A program made the translations under genes and the position numbers. A DNA stretch of 64,000 bases from Stachybotrys elegans (taxonomy: Eukaryota; Ascomycota; Sordariomycetes; Hypocreales; Stachybotryaceae). Location: NCBI GenBank assembly GCA_020746835.1, contig JAGPNK010000002.1:186001-250000 (forward strand), read 5' to 3'. This document shows, piece after piece, positions 32,690-43,420 of this stretch (positions are counted from its first letter, which is position 1; each line of letters starts with the position of its first letter). Under the pieces are notes generated by a model. The model saw only the letters and a program-made list of their open reading frames with translations. It searched no databases and was not told the DNA's origin.

Positions 32690-33688
32690 CTAAAGATACG
32701 GCCTGAGAAGCTCTTGTGTGTGCTCCCATACCGTTTCTGTTGCCTTTTCTCGAAGTTGGACAATGTTTTTGTTGTTTGGTGTGCAATCCCCCCACGGATT
32801 GACGAGAAAGAGTCCAGTACCAGCTTCGAGATTGACATTGATGCCAGGCTTGCTGTTCCATGGAACGCCGCGTCCTCCATACAAAGCGCTGGTGCATTGA
32901 AACAGGTGCCTCTGCCCTGAATCCTCGAGACGAAACGATATTGTCGCAACGAGGGGTTCGACGAGCAGTCGAAAAATCCACGATGTCAAAGAACCATTCT
33001 CCTGACCCCGTTTCACATTCCCCGTGTCGACCCATCCTGGCCAGGAGTGTATGAAGGTCACGTCGGGGTTGTCGCCGGCTAGCTTGTCCATGGCGACTGT
33101 GTTGATGGTTGTGTTTTGCGATTGCGCCTTCCTGCCACTCCAGTTTTCGGGCTTCTTCAGCTCCAGGTCATCTAGCTGTAGACTATTCAACCTCTCGAGC
33201 CCGCCGCCTAAGACAGCCACAACCCTCGGGGCGTCTGCCTTGCGTAGAAGGGGCAGCAAATGCATGATGAATAGGATGCGCGTGTAATAGCTCAGGCTGA
33301 GCGATTCCTCGATGCCTTCAGACGTCTCTTGGCGTTTGCAAAACGGGGCATAGCCGGTGGTGAGGAAGAGCAGGTCCACATGCGGCTCCTTTGTCTTGAT
33401 GGTCTCGCAGACCCTCTTTGTCTCGCCGAGGAGCGAGACCTCAGCCTCGGTCCAGATGATTTCGGCCTTGGGGTTGACGGTGTGCATTTCTTCGATAAAT
33501 GTTTTGGAGCGGTCCTCTGAGCTCTTACGCCCAACCAGGTAGATCCTGACTCTTGCGCCCGTAGTGACCAAGGCCTTGATTGTGAGTTGTCCGATTCCTG
33601 AGGTGCCGCCGACAAAGACGGCGATGCGAGGGGCTGTTCCATCGGCGATGAGCTCGTTGGCGGCGCGTATGTCTTTGATTGCAACCAT
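32690..33688 (-). CDS. SDR-like NAD(P)-binding protein with atypical active site
   Basis: Single exon, 332 residues. The cofactor loop is GGTSGIGQ at about residues 28-35, preceded by the strand IAVFV and followed by RIYLVGRK. DLLFLTTGYAP replaces the usual NNAG segment. VVAVLGGGLERL takes the place of the strand that carries the catalytic serine, and the region where YxxxK is expected reads NTVAMDKLA without a tyrosine. This pattern is seen in a group of fungal SDR-like proteins often found near metabolite genes. It may bind NADP(H) without classical catalysis. A TATA element lies about 95 bp upstream. Confidence 0.85.
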   Translation of the reverse strand: MVAIKDIRAANELIADGTAPRIAVFVGGTSGIGQLTIKALVTTGARVRIYLVGRKSSEDRSKTFIEEMHTVNPKAEIIWTEAEVSLLGETKRVCETIKTKEPHVDLLFLTTGYAPFCKRQETSEGIEESLSLSYYTRILFIMHLLPLLRKADAPRVVAVLGGGLERLNSLQLDDLELKKPENWSGRKAQSQNTTINTVAMDKLAGDNPDVTFIHSWPGWVDTGNVKRGQENGSLTSWIFRLLVEPLVATISFRLEDSGQRHLFQCTSALYGGRGVPWNSKPGINVNLEAGTGLFLVNPWGDCTPNNKNIVQLREKATETVWEHTQELLRPYL

Positions 33689-34325
33689 TGGGGCGATGCG
33701 AGAGGGCCTGGGGGTTGAGGGAATCCGGTGTAATACTAGATGGAAGTAATTCCTTCTTCAGGTGTCGCTTGGCGGTTCAATATATAGCCCTAAGATCAGT
33801 CTCTTCGAAATACCCAGCGGCAAAGCGGACGATCTCGTATTGGTCGGGATAGGTGGGGATGAATGGAAGCGCAATTGATAGTTTGGCGGTATTCCGCCCT
33901 CAGTTGCGGAGTTGGATTGCGGAGATGAGTTGGGGGCGGCGACATTTAGCCCTGGCTAGAAGGATCCTGCACGCATTCCTGTGGTGGTAGTTACTCGACA
34001 CACTCGAGACATGATTCAACAATAATATGCCGCCCTTGACGATTGCGGATGGTAGAGCAAGCATTTTTTTGCGTACTTCAGAGTAGTTCCTGGCTAGAAG
34101 GCAAGGCAAAGTAAGCGTACCTAGTAGTATTGCAGCTATGAATAGGCAGCTCAACATGCTAACTGTGTGTACCAGAAGCTGTAGCCTATAAATGGTGTAT
34201 ATTCTACTCATCTACTTGGTAGATTAAGGTAGAAGCTTAAGTGTTTGGGAGAAAATTATGCTCATTGAGTCTCTCCACTTCAAAATCAGAACTTGCATGA
34301 TTTATTCATGAACCAATCCATTCTG
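33689..34325. other. Intergenic; SDR promoter and F-box gene 3' flank
   Basis: AT-richer DNA with no supported gene. Several TAG/CTA-rich stretches but no clear repeat. Confidence 0.4.
33780..33787 (-). promoter_or_regulatory. TATA box of the atypical SDR gene
   Basis: CTATATAT (minus strand) lies 92-99 bp upstream of the start codon at 33688, a usual distance in filamentous fungi. Confidence 0.5.
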
Positions 34326-35396
34326 TCACTCGCTTATGGTGACGGGTCCTTGTTGCGCGTCCAATGAGCGCAATGATGGCTGTTGTCCGCTACCACCCCT
34401 GCTTTGAGCCGTGACGTTGTAAATTGGTCCATTGTATTTGAGCCTGGGATAACCCTGAGGGGTGTTTTCTCCCTGATAATCTCGACCCCAGATGGGGTAA
34501 CACCCATCGTTGTCGACATAGCTCGGTATGTCTCGTTCCATCTCGCGCATCTCGGCGGACCACTCCTCTTCTGGCCGGTGTTTCCTCTTGCACCAAGTGC
34601 ACCGGGGCACAGTGTCATCGTTGATCCTAGAGCCGCAGGTGCAGAAGAACCAACGCTCAAACTGATGATCTTGCATGGACTTGGTTTCATCAAACACTAT
34701 TTCCATGAGTTCGGCCCAGTCGTCAGTTCCTTCAACAGTTTTCTTCTCATAATAAAGATTCGCGGCGCCTTGGTATCGTTGCCAATCATCAGTCTCACCA
34801 ACAGTGTGCTTGCTGTAATAGAGCTTCGTCTGCTTTTTCTCTGCAGTAGCGCAGCCTGAGCAGATCCATCGCTTGTAAACATCGCAGTCACACGTGTCGC
34901 TGAGAAACTTGCCACGAAGCGTCTCGTTCATTTTTGCGTCGCAGGACTCGCACAGACACATGACGTTTTCACTCTGCCAGGGAGGGTTCAGATGTGGCCG
35001 ACGTTGGGCTCCATAGTCCGAGATAACGCGCGGACATTCCCTGCACTGTTCGCAGATGTTGATGCCACAGCGGAGGCAGGGCAAGGCTCCTGCTTCGTCG
35101 CATTTCCGCGTATAGAGGTAAACCTCAATTTCCTCATCCCCCATAGTTCTCACAAAAAGGTCCCATTTATACATCCATCGGCGTCTCTCGAGGTGTTGGA
35201 TACGGCGCTGGAGTCCCCGTCCGTCGCACAGGGAACCACGTTTGAGAGCATCAAAGACTTGTGTTGGTGCTAGAATGAGGGCATGATGGCTTCGGCAAGT
35301 CAGGCTCAGGTGAAAGAGGTCCAGCGTGGACAAGTATTCTGCTAGAGTTTTGAGTATTGGGTAGTGGCCAAGCACATCTGACAGGCCTGGAGCCAT
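34326..35396 (-). CDS. F-box-like protein with cysteine-rich (zinc-binding-like) body
   Basis: 356 residues from the ATG at 35396; the same frame is open to an upstream ATG at 35483 (385 residues), but the inner ATG sits in a better context and starts the conserved part. Residues 5-45 look like an F-box (PILKTLAEYLSTLDLFHLSL, then TCRSHHAL). The rest carries paired cysteines: CLRCGINICEQCREC, CLCESCDAK, CDCDVYKRWICSGC, CTCGSR and CTWCKRK, plausible zinc-binding knuckles. A 22-residue internal duplication is visible (YYSKHTVGETDDW and YYEKKTVEGTDDW). If the F-box is real, the protein is a substrate adaptor of an SCF ubiquitin ligase. Many fungal genomes have expanded sets of such proteins. Confidence 0.78.
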   Translation of the reverse strand: MAPGLSDVLGHYPILKTLAEYLSTLDLFHLSLTCRSHHALILAPTQVFDALKRGSLCDGRGLQRRIQHLERRRWMYKWDLFVRTMGDEEIEVYLYTRKCDEAGALPCLRCGINICEQCRECPRVISDYGAQRRPHLNPPWQSENVMCLCESCDAKMNETLRGKFLSDTCDCDVYKRWICSGCATAEKKQTKLYYSKHTVGETDDWQRYQGAANLYYEKKTVEGTDDWAELMEIVFDETKSMQDHQFERWFFCTCGSRINDDTVPRCTWCKRKHRPEEEWSAEMREMERDIPSYVDNDGCYPIWGRDYQGENTPQGYPRLKYNGPIYNVTAQSRGGSGQQPSLRSLDAQQGPVTISE

Positions 35397-36523
35397 GTTG
35401 TGAGGATTATTGAGGAGGCGTTGAAAATTGTGAGTGAGGTCGAGTAACAAGTAAAAAACAAAGGGACTGTTCACATGAGTCACCAGCGGGGCATCTTATT
35501 TTGGACGCTGTTGCCTGGAGGTATTATCCCTACGTATTACTACCCTGTCTTGGGGTATGTTTTGGGTTGCAAACAGGCAGCCCCGCAGAATGATGAGGAC
35601 GAATTAGGTATGCGCTGTTCCGCAGACGAATGTGTAAAGGCTTGGTTCCTCCAAGTGAGAAAAGGGCTACTTGATGAGCGGACAAGCGGTTCCCCCGTTC
35701 GTACCAGTCCTTCTACCAATTTCACTGGAAGCAGATGATCCCCAGAGAGCTCCGCGCAATTGCGATTGGACCTTTCAGAAAGACCTCCTTATTCTTCCTA
35801 TTTATGCATTGATATAATACCAACCGCCATTAGTATCCCTCTGATTCTATCTAGATATGGATCTGCGCTAATCATATCAGCAGAATTCCATTGAGTTTCT
35901 AGCTCTAGTTTACCTATGGCAGAAGTATCTTCATTCTAGCTGACCACGCCATATACACTGCGTGGCTAGAGTAGACTTTTATACGGTACGCTTGTCAGGG
36001 CAGATGTAATAGGTCTCATCAGCTTAACCGTAGTCAAAGGGATGCATGTGGCGTTCTGGACTTAGAACTGCAGGCAACCTGAAGATCGGATCGCGGCATG
36101 GTGCCTTGCGTGCTAGCCCTCGGAACAAACGAGAACTGTCATCACGCACAAGTGGCAAGCCGCAGGTAACCGTTTGGACATCGGCAATGTGTGCCGTCGG
36201 AAGCCAAGCCATCCTCATCGGCGGAGCCATCCGACGCGGGATTGACATCCGCACAACTCACTATCAGACCCACCGTTCCGCTTCAGATCCCCGATGGATG
36301 TCCACACCGGTAAGACTTCCGCTTGTTTTCCGTCGAACGGAGCGTACCAAGGGAATCGAGCGATCTCTAGTGCACAGTGTAGATTTTGAAAGTGGCTAAC
36401 GCATTTTCTATATTTTGTAGGACGTCCCCGTTTGCTGCTAGACAAATATCACCACCCCACCGCAACGTACATGCTGTGAATTAGTCACCTAAACGAGTTA
36501 CTCCGGTACGAAGTCCTCACACC
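35397..36523. other. Intergenic, divergent upstream regions; nothing recognised
   Basis: This lies upstream of both the F-box gene (minus) and the MDR gene (plus). Open frames at 35475-35738 and 36046-36399 lack domains and are not called. Confidence 0.4.
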
Positions 36524-37785
36524 ATGCCTCTATCCTTTTTCAGACATCTGAATTGCTTCAACTGCTTCCGGCGGGAGCAACCGGAGGTTATCATCGCCAC
36601 TTCAACGTCATATGGAAATGATTCGGCATCTCGCTCAGCAGCCTCACTGGAAAAACATCGTTCCAAGCTGAGTAGCGAAAAGATCGTTATTGAGACACGA
36701 CCGAGTTCTCCGCCTCGGACCAATCCTGCACTGCTTGTTGTGGGCAAACGCCAATACGACATCCAAGAGTCTTACCCATTTCCAACACTTGCGCACGAAG
36801 GAGAAGTAATCGTTCGAACAAAGGCAGTGGGATTAAATCCCATAGACTGGAAATCAGTCGAGTATGGGTTCTGCTTGCCTGAGTTCCCGTGGGTTACAGG
36901 ACGCGAGATGGCGGGCGTTGTCGAGAAAGTCGGTTCCGGAGTCACGGACATAACGGTTGGACAACGAGTCTGGACGAGTAGGTTCTACCCGGAAATATTA
37001 CCCGATGACCACGTACTAAACTTCAACGAAAAGGCACATACTACAGAGATCGCCGTGCAGGGTGTTTCCAACACTACGTCACGGTCCCCCAACATACGGT
37101 TTTACCGATCCCGACGGGGATGAGTTTTGAGGAGGCGTCATGCTTGGGTGTCGCAGCATTAACTGCTGCCATGTCACTGTGGCATTGGCTCGAAGTAGCC
37201 GGTTCTCCAACGACAGAGCCGCAGACCATCCCAAAGTCAGGCTATCTCCTAATATGGGGAGGCTCGACCATCACCGGGCAGTTTGCGATCCAGATAGCCG
37301 TTCTTGGCGGCTTAAAAGTTATCGCTGTAACTTCATCAAAGACGGCAGAGGTGGCTAAACGACTAGGTGCATCACATGTTGTTATTCGTGATGGAAAATC
37401 TGGAGAAGAGCTCGTCTCGGAGATCAGGGCCATTGCAGGCGACGAACTCACCCGAGGAATTGACTTGGTGGGACCCGAAACTGCAAGCCTCTGCCTAACC
37501 GCATTTTCGACAACCCAGAGGGTACTATTTGCACCCTTGGCGATGATTTCAAGCAAGGCCGAAGTTCCCCAAAATATTTCCGTCGAGACTGTAGAGATGA
37601 AGCAATTTGTCTTGAACGAATCGTCTCAAGCATACGCACATGCTCTCAATCGGTTGGTCGAGCAAGGAAAGCTTGTCCTACCAGAACTTACAGTTCTAGA
37701 TGGTGGCTTGCAAAGAGTTGTCGAGGGGCTAGAGAGGATCAAGAAAGGCGACATGGCTGGCAAAAAGGTAATTGTTCGAATGTAA
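36524..37785 (+). CDS. MDR-family zinc-independent oxidoreductase (quinone/enoyl reductase type)
   Basis: Two exons (36524-36977, 37034-37785), 401 residues. The GroES-like half contains EGEVIVRTKAVGLNPIDWK, then GREMAGVVEKVGSGVTDITVGQRVW, where the zinc-ligand cysteine of alcohol dehydrogenases is absent. The intron joins VWTSTYYRDRRAGCFQHYV. The Rossmann half has LLIWGGSTITGQFAIQIA and RLGASHVV. The architecture is that of fungal trans-acting enoyl reductases and quinone reductases that use NADPH. The first 65 residues (MPLSFFRHLNCFNCF) are an extension not found in most relatives. No PKS is nearby, so a stand-alone role is more likely. Confidence 0.9.
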
Positions 37786-38441
37786 TGTCGAATTTTGGTT
37801 CATAGCGTTTCTTTGTAAGACATTCTTCTATCTAGGCTCTCAAGAAAAAATGTCAAGATTGGGTATACATCACACCGGACGCTGCCCTTTTCCACATACT
37901 TACATTCATACAGCCATGTGTTTTGGAATAACTCGACATCAGAGGTTAGAGTTTACAGGATGAAGCATTCTAGCTGCCATATGTACATTCTATTCCTGCT
38001 CAAACACACCATGATATCTCCAACCAGAGACCTCCACCGCCCTTATTGGCACAGAGCTTCCGGCCAATTGCGACGGCTGGGAAATGCTTAGATCCTCCTG
38101 GCCATGTCTACATACCCAATTCTTTCCCAAGCTTGTACATTTATGCCCACTACCATCTGTCGATTGGAACCATCCCGTTAAAGGGGGGTTCCTCGAAACA
38201 ACTGATAAATATCCTACGAGAGAATTAGATAAGGAAATCACATAATTTTCAACAAGGAAGGGTTTAGGTTGGGACTGTAGAACATCGACGTGCGGGGTAT
38301 CCTTTGCGCTTAGATTCAGTATGCATGAGAAATGCTGGGCACAATCCATTACTACTCGATCCATTCTACAGCCTTCCCAACAACTAATAGCCACGATTCC
38401 TCTCCCACGTGTATCAGTCCTTGGTCTGATATCCGCAGAAA
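37786..38441. other. Intergenic between convergent 3' ends; nothing recognised
   Basis: 3' flanks of the MDR gene and of the NCS1 permease gene. No supported gene, repeat or RNA. Confidence 0.45.
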
Positions 38442-40424
38442 CTAGACCTTATTGTCATCAAGGACCTTCTTGTCGAAAGTTGCTGGCTCCTTATCATTGG
38501 ATCGTTCATCGGAAGACATTTCCACGGCGTCTGTCACAATGACGTTTTCATCAAAATCTTCCGCGATACCAAGACCCGGCGGGGGAAACAGCTTATTGAC
38601 CACCATGTAAAGCGTAAGGCCGAGAGCCAGGCCAAACAGATAGGTGATTTGGTAGATTCGAACAGCGCCACCGGTTGTCCTGCCCATAATGCTCATCACG
38701 AGACCGGCTAGGGATGATATTAGTTGGTTGTTCGGAAGTAGGTTATGAGGAAACAAGACTTACGGAGGGAAGGGATAACAGTAATGATGTACACAAACCA
38801 TGCCCGGAAATTGATTCCGTGTGTGTACCAGTAGATACTATCCGGTTCTCCCCTGAAGAGGTCTGGAATTTTCCAAGTCCTCTTACGGATGACCCAGTAG
38901 TCAAGAATTAGAATGGCTGTCACGACGGATGTGAAGACTGAATAGATGGGTTAGATTTGGCTGGTACGAAAAGGGATAAGAGCGACGAACTTCCAAAGCT
39001 AGAGATGACCGAGATGAAGACTGATGCCTGCGTGAAAAACCTCCAGGGTTGGATGACAATACCGCAAATGGTAAGTAACACGGCACCACGCCGCGTTGAG
39101 ATGTACCTGGGAAAGATGCCAGCGAGGTCCATACCAGCTGCTACGTTATTTTGCGTGACATTGACAAATAGCTGGTGGGACCAGATTGCTAGACCGGCGA
39201 AGAAGGTGAGCGCGCGGCCACCCGGGGTGTAGTACTCGGTCTGGGCAAAGGTGAGAATGGCCAACGGCTGCCACATTGCCGCTCCGTAGTTGGCACGGGT
39301 GGCACTGGCGGTCAAGACACCAAGCAGGGCGCACAGGGTGATGGATAGAGGCAAGGCGATCATTGAACCCAGGATAGACGAGTTGGTCTTCTTGGAGAAT
39401 CGAGTCCAGTCCGAGAAACGGTCTGCTGCTCCGCCATACGTGCCAGAGCTGGAGTGGCGTCAGTTAGCGGATTGAGATCTCCTGGATGCCCTGATGGGGA
39501 GTCAAAAGGTGAATGACTTACACACTGCTAACACATTGCACAAAGCGGAATGCCCTTGCGCTGCTCGAGATTGTGATGGCAGGGGCAACGAGGTTGCCAG
39601 CCGAACCACCGTTTTCTGCGACGGCCCAGGACATGATGCCAAAGACGGTGCCGAGGGTAGCAATAAACGCAGGCCACATGTACGGCTCGAGCTTGTGGGG
39701 TTTGATCCAGATGATGACAGGGAAATATAAGATGATGTAGAGGAAGAAGCCCACCAGGTCCTTGGTGGTGGTACCAGCGCTACGGGCATGTCAGTTCGGT
39801 TCTCAGGACAGGAGCACGGTCTGTAATACCTGGCGGGCAACGTGTTGGCCAGATCCTTATACTGAGGAATCATGGCACCGAGCATGAGACTGATGGCCTG
39901 GCCACCGTAGAATGCTTGGAAACCGAACTGTAAAAATGGTAAGATTGCCATCGCAGACTAGACTTGGGTTTGTACGTACAAAGACCATGTTTCCCATGAG
40001 CTGGAAGAAGAGCGGGAGCCACATGCCACGGAGCCCAAATGAGGCTCGGGCTACCATTGTCTTGGTCTGTGTAAGCGTATGGGAGTCGAAGGGCATCTTG
40101 GTTGGTACTTACATAGCCTAGGTGCTTCTCGGCACCGGGTCGACCACAGAGAAATGCGGTGGTACTGGCCACAGTGCATCCAATCAGGATAGCACCACAT
40201 GCCTCTCCAGCAGTCAACCCGACAGCAACGTACGAACTGCCGAGGGCAAACGTGGACAGACCAGCGCCGCAGGTCAACCAGTAGAGAAAGTATGCACCGG
40301 CGCCATAGGTACGTTCGGATGGCACGACTGGGTACAGATCATGGTTGCCCCATTTCGTCGTTCCTCTGTCCTGGTAGATGTCGGTTCTGGCGGGCAGCTC
40401 AGCCCACTTCAGGAACTTTGACAT
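38442..40424 (-). CDS. NCS1-family nucleobase/allantoin-type permease
   Basis: Seven exons: 40424-40113, 40066-39980, 39927-39830, 39779-39522, 39448-38991, 38937-38764 and 38707-38442, for 550 residues. The ATG at 40424 is the first in frame. The spliced protein shows the Fur-type NCS1 layout: NHDLYPVVPSERTYGA before TM1, TKTMVARASFGLRG (the hallmark of TM3), GFQAFYGGQAI, then the SGTYGGAADRFSDWTRF stretch before TM6 and NNVAAGMDLAGIFPRYI in TM8. LILDYWVIRKR and FRAWFVYI come later. The family imports uracil, uridine, allantoin, thiamine or related compounds with protons or sodium. It is divergent from an MFS gene; GATA sites lie between them, as expected for nitrogen-source uptake. Confidence 0.94.
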
Positions 40425-41247
40425 GGCTGCTATGAGTGGCAGAGAGTAAGTGATCGAAAACAAGGCACTCTATGGTGAAAGGAGAGACGCTGTCAAGATG
40501 ACAGGGAAAGCTCCAGGATTTGTACATCCATGGAATTCAATAGTGGCGTCGTTATCTCTTCAACTACACTGATATCAAAGAACGATATCTTAGTTCCGAT
40601 TCTGGGGAACACGGGCTACGCCTAGTTGGGTACACTGCCCAGAAAAATACGGGCGCAATCGCTGCCCAGCTGAGCCAACCAACCTACAATCACGTCTTAT
40701 ACGCACCTCCTCCCCCCTGCTTGACAGGCGTCAGCCACCGCGATGGCGAAGGAGATAAGGCCCTCCAGTTCCGACGTGAGCAAGCAACAGGACTCCATGC
40801 GAGCAGGCTTGTGGTTTTCCACGGACGGGAAACGTAGTTGGCTTCCGACGATGCGGAATGACAGACCCGCGTCCGTGCATTCGAGGGGACGGGTAGTCGG
40901 AAGATGGTACCGATATAGAGCGGGACGTGGGCTCAACGGTGCACCGTCTTGAATTGATAAGGCATAGTGCATAATGGGACCAATTTGGGGCCAACCCTTG
41001 CATTCAAGATAAGGGATGTGTGGGCGTATTGGTGCCGGCGTGGTGAACAAGCATCCAAGGGCAAATGCAACGGCGGATCCGAGCAAAAGATCCAGCCGAT
41101 GGTTTTACCCGATCTGAGAGATGGAATTCTTCCCCTTGTCTCCTTTTAACGCTACCGAAAACTGCAAAGGCGGCTGCTGAAAATTGTTGTATAGCCTAGC
41201 CAAGCATACAACGCCACACCATTAGACACGGCATCCCTCCATCCAAC
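40425..41247. promoter_or_regulatory. Divergent promoter of NCS1 permease and MFS genes with GATA sites
   Basis: Four HGATAA motifs, the core of AreA/NIT2 nitrogen regulators, are present at 40552-40557 (minus), 40753-40758, 40955-40960 and 41007-41012. The last three are all followed by GG (GATAAGG). Binding is inferred, not shown. Confidence 0.5.
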
Positions 41248-42969
41248 ATGGCAAAGTCGCACAATGGCCAAGAGTGTCCCGATGCAGTGCACACGAGAAG
41301 CATGGCTTCCTGGGACGCGTCGCCGGCAACGATAGTTGCTGCCTCGGATCTCGATGCCAACTTCGTTGTGCAAGAAAAGGTTACGGCCAAGAACTGCCCA
41401 CAACAATCGGCAGATGCTGCTATTCGCCCTGCATCACCAACATCAACAACTAGCAATGATCAGAATCTCATCGAGTGGTATGATGGAGATCCTAGCCACC
41501 CTTGGAATTGGAAACGATCGCGGAAGTGGACAGCCATCAGCATTGGTACGTTGCTGTGAACTACAACCTTGCTCTTCATAGCAGCCAGCTTACTCTTTTA
41601 GTCTCTGCCTACACCTTCATGTCACCCGTTGCGTCGTCAATTCTTGCCCCCAGTCTCGACTCCATTGGCCGAGATTTTGGCATCGAAAATGAAAGCGTCA
41701 AGTCTCTTTGTCTCTCTATTTTTGTCCTTGGGTTTGCACTAGGGCCGTTGGTCTTCGCACCGCTGTCAGAGATGTATGGCCGAAACGTCGTCCTCCAAAT
41801 CTCCCAAGTTATATTCTTCATCTTCAATGGCGTCTGCGGCTTCGCTCAAACCACGGAGCAATTTCTCATCTTCCGCTTTCTCGGCGGCATTGGTGGGTCG
41901 GCAGCATTAGCCCTGGGCCCTGGCGTCATGGCAGATCTGTTTTGTGCGGATGAACGTGGTATGGCTTCAGGTATATATGCTCTATTCCCTATGCTTGGCC
42001 CTGCGATAGGACCAATCTGCGGTGGTTGGATTACCGAATACAGCACCTGGCGTTGGGGATTCTGGGGCACGACCATCGTCGACGTCCCCGTTCTCGCATT
42101 AGGCATGGCCTTCCTCGAAGAGACATATGCCCCTGTTCTTCTCCGTCGACGAAAAGATCAGCTGGTCCGCGAGACAGGAAATCAGAGACTTTTCACGAGA
42201 TATGAAGGAGCTGATCTCACTTTTGGCGCCCGGTTGGCGCAAGCTATCCTACGCCCCATGAGGTTCATGACTACCCAGATAATTGTCATTGTCATGGGCT
42301 TGTACATGTCGTATCTCTACGGCTTGATGTACGTCGTGCTCACTACCTTCCCTCGACTATGGACCGAAGACTACCACCAATCTCCTGGTATGGCAGGGTT
42401 GAACTACATCTCCCTTGGTCTTGGGTACTGTGGAGGAATTGAGGTACGTTGAGCTGTCTTCAAAGTTTGTGGCGATAGCAATACTCATCATATTTCAGTT
42501 ATCGTCATACCTGCAAGATGTCACGTATCGGAAAATGAAGCAACGAAACAACGGTGTTGGCCTACCGGAATTTCGTCTGCCGCTTCTCGTCCCAGCAGCC
42601 ATCTTGCTTCCTCTGGGATTCTTCATATACGGCTGGACCGCCGAATACCACACCCACTGGATTTTTCCAAACATTGGGGCATTCATATTCTCGGCGAGCA
42701 TCATGATTGGATTCAACGCTCTCGTGATATACGTGGTCGACTGCTATCCAACCTACGCTGCGAGTGCTACAGCAGCGACGGCAGTCATGCGAAGTGCCGC
42801 GGCCTTCTTATTCCCGTTGTTCGCCCCATCTCTTTACAGTACACTTGGTAATGGATGGGGGAATAGTGTGCTGGCCTTTGTGGCAATCGGTATCGGCGGA
42901 CCTGCACCAGTGCTGCTGTGGTTCTATGGTCCGAAATTGAGAGCTCGATCGAACTTTTGCTCTGGCTAG
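41248..42969 (+). CDS. MFS transporter, DHA1 (12-TM) type
   Basis: Three exons (41248-41545, 41602-42443, 42499-42969), 536 residues. After about 70 hydrophilic residues comes the pre-TM1 motif DPSHPWNWKRSRKW, common to the FLR1/polyamine-like DHA1 branch. LAPSLDSIGRDFGIENESV and GFALGPLVFAPLSEMYGRN (motif A region), FRFLGGIGGSAALALGPGVMADLF, and GPAIGPICGGWITEYSTWRW (antiporter motif C) follow. The protein is a plasma-membrane proton antiporter by family. Lying head to head with the permease, it may export a product or give resistance to the compound being used. Confidence 0.93.
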
Positions 42970-43420
42970 GCCAACGGCCTCTAATACATTAGATTCCCAA
43001 TAGAACAGGAGCATAAACAGAGTGAATTCCCAAATGTTGGATGATCATAATTGCATAATGTGTTAAGCTGGTTGCAACAACATGGGGAACGGAAGCACGA
43101 GAAAGCCCAAATAGTTTCACCAAGTCGTGGAGAGCTTTGCTTTCTTGCGGGTTAAAATACTCCAAATAGACTTTGCTGAAAGCAAGGAGCAGAAAACAAG
43201 CTGCGCGCTACCTAAATCACTGGTAGCTCAAGTATAGAGGTTCAAATTGAGTTGAGCGAGTGGGGGAGGGTATTTGGAACCTACCTTAAAAGTGTCACGA
43301 CAATGATGCTCACAAGGGTTGCCATCATTCAAAGAAGTTAACATATTTTGCACAATTGGAGTAACATATATAGGCAGGCTGTGGGAATTATTTATATTAT
43401 TTCTCAACAATTTCCATCCC
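42970..43420. other. Intergenic between convergent 3' ends; nothing recognised
   Basis: Short 3' flanks of the MFS and monooxygenase genes; no supported feature. Confidence 0.5.
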
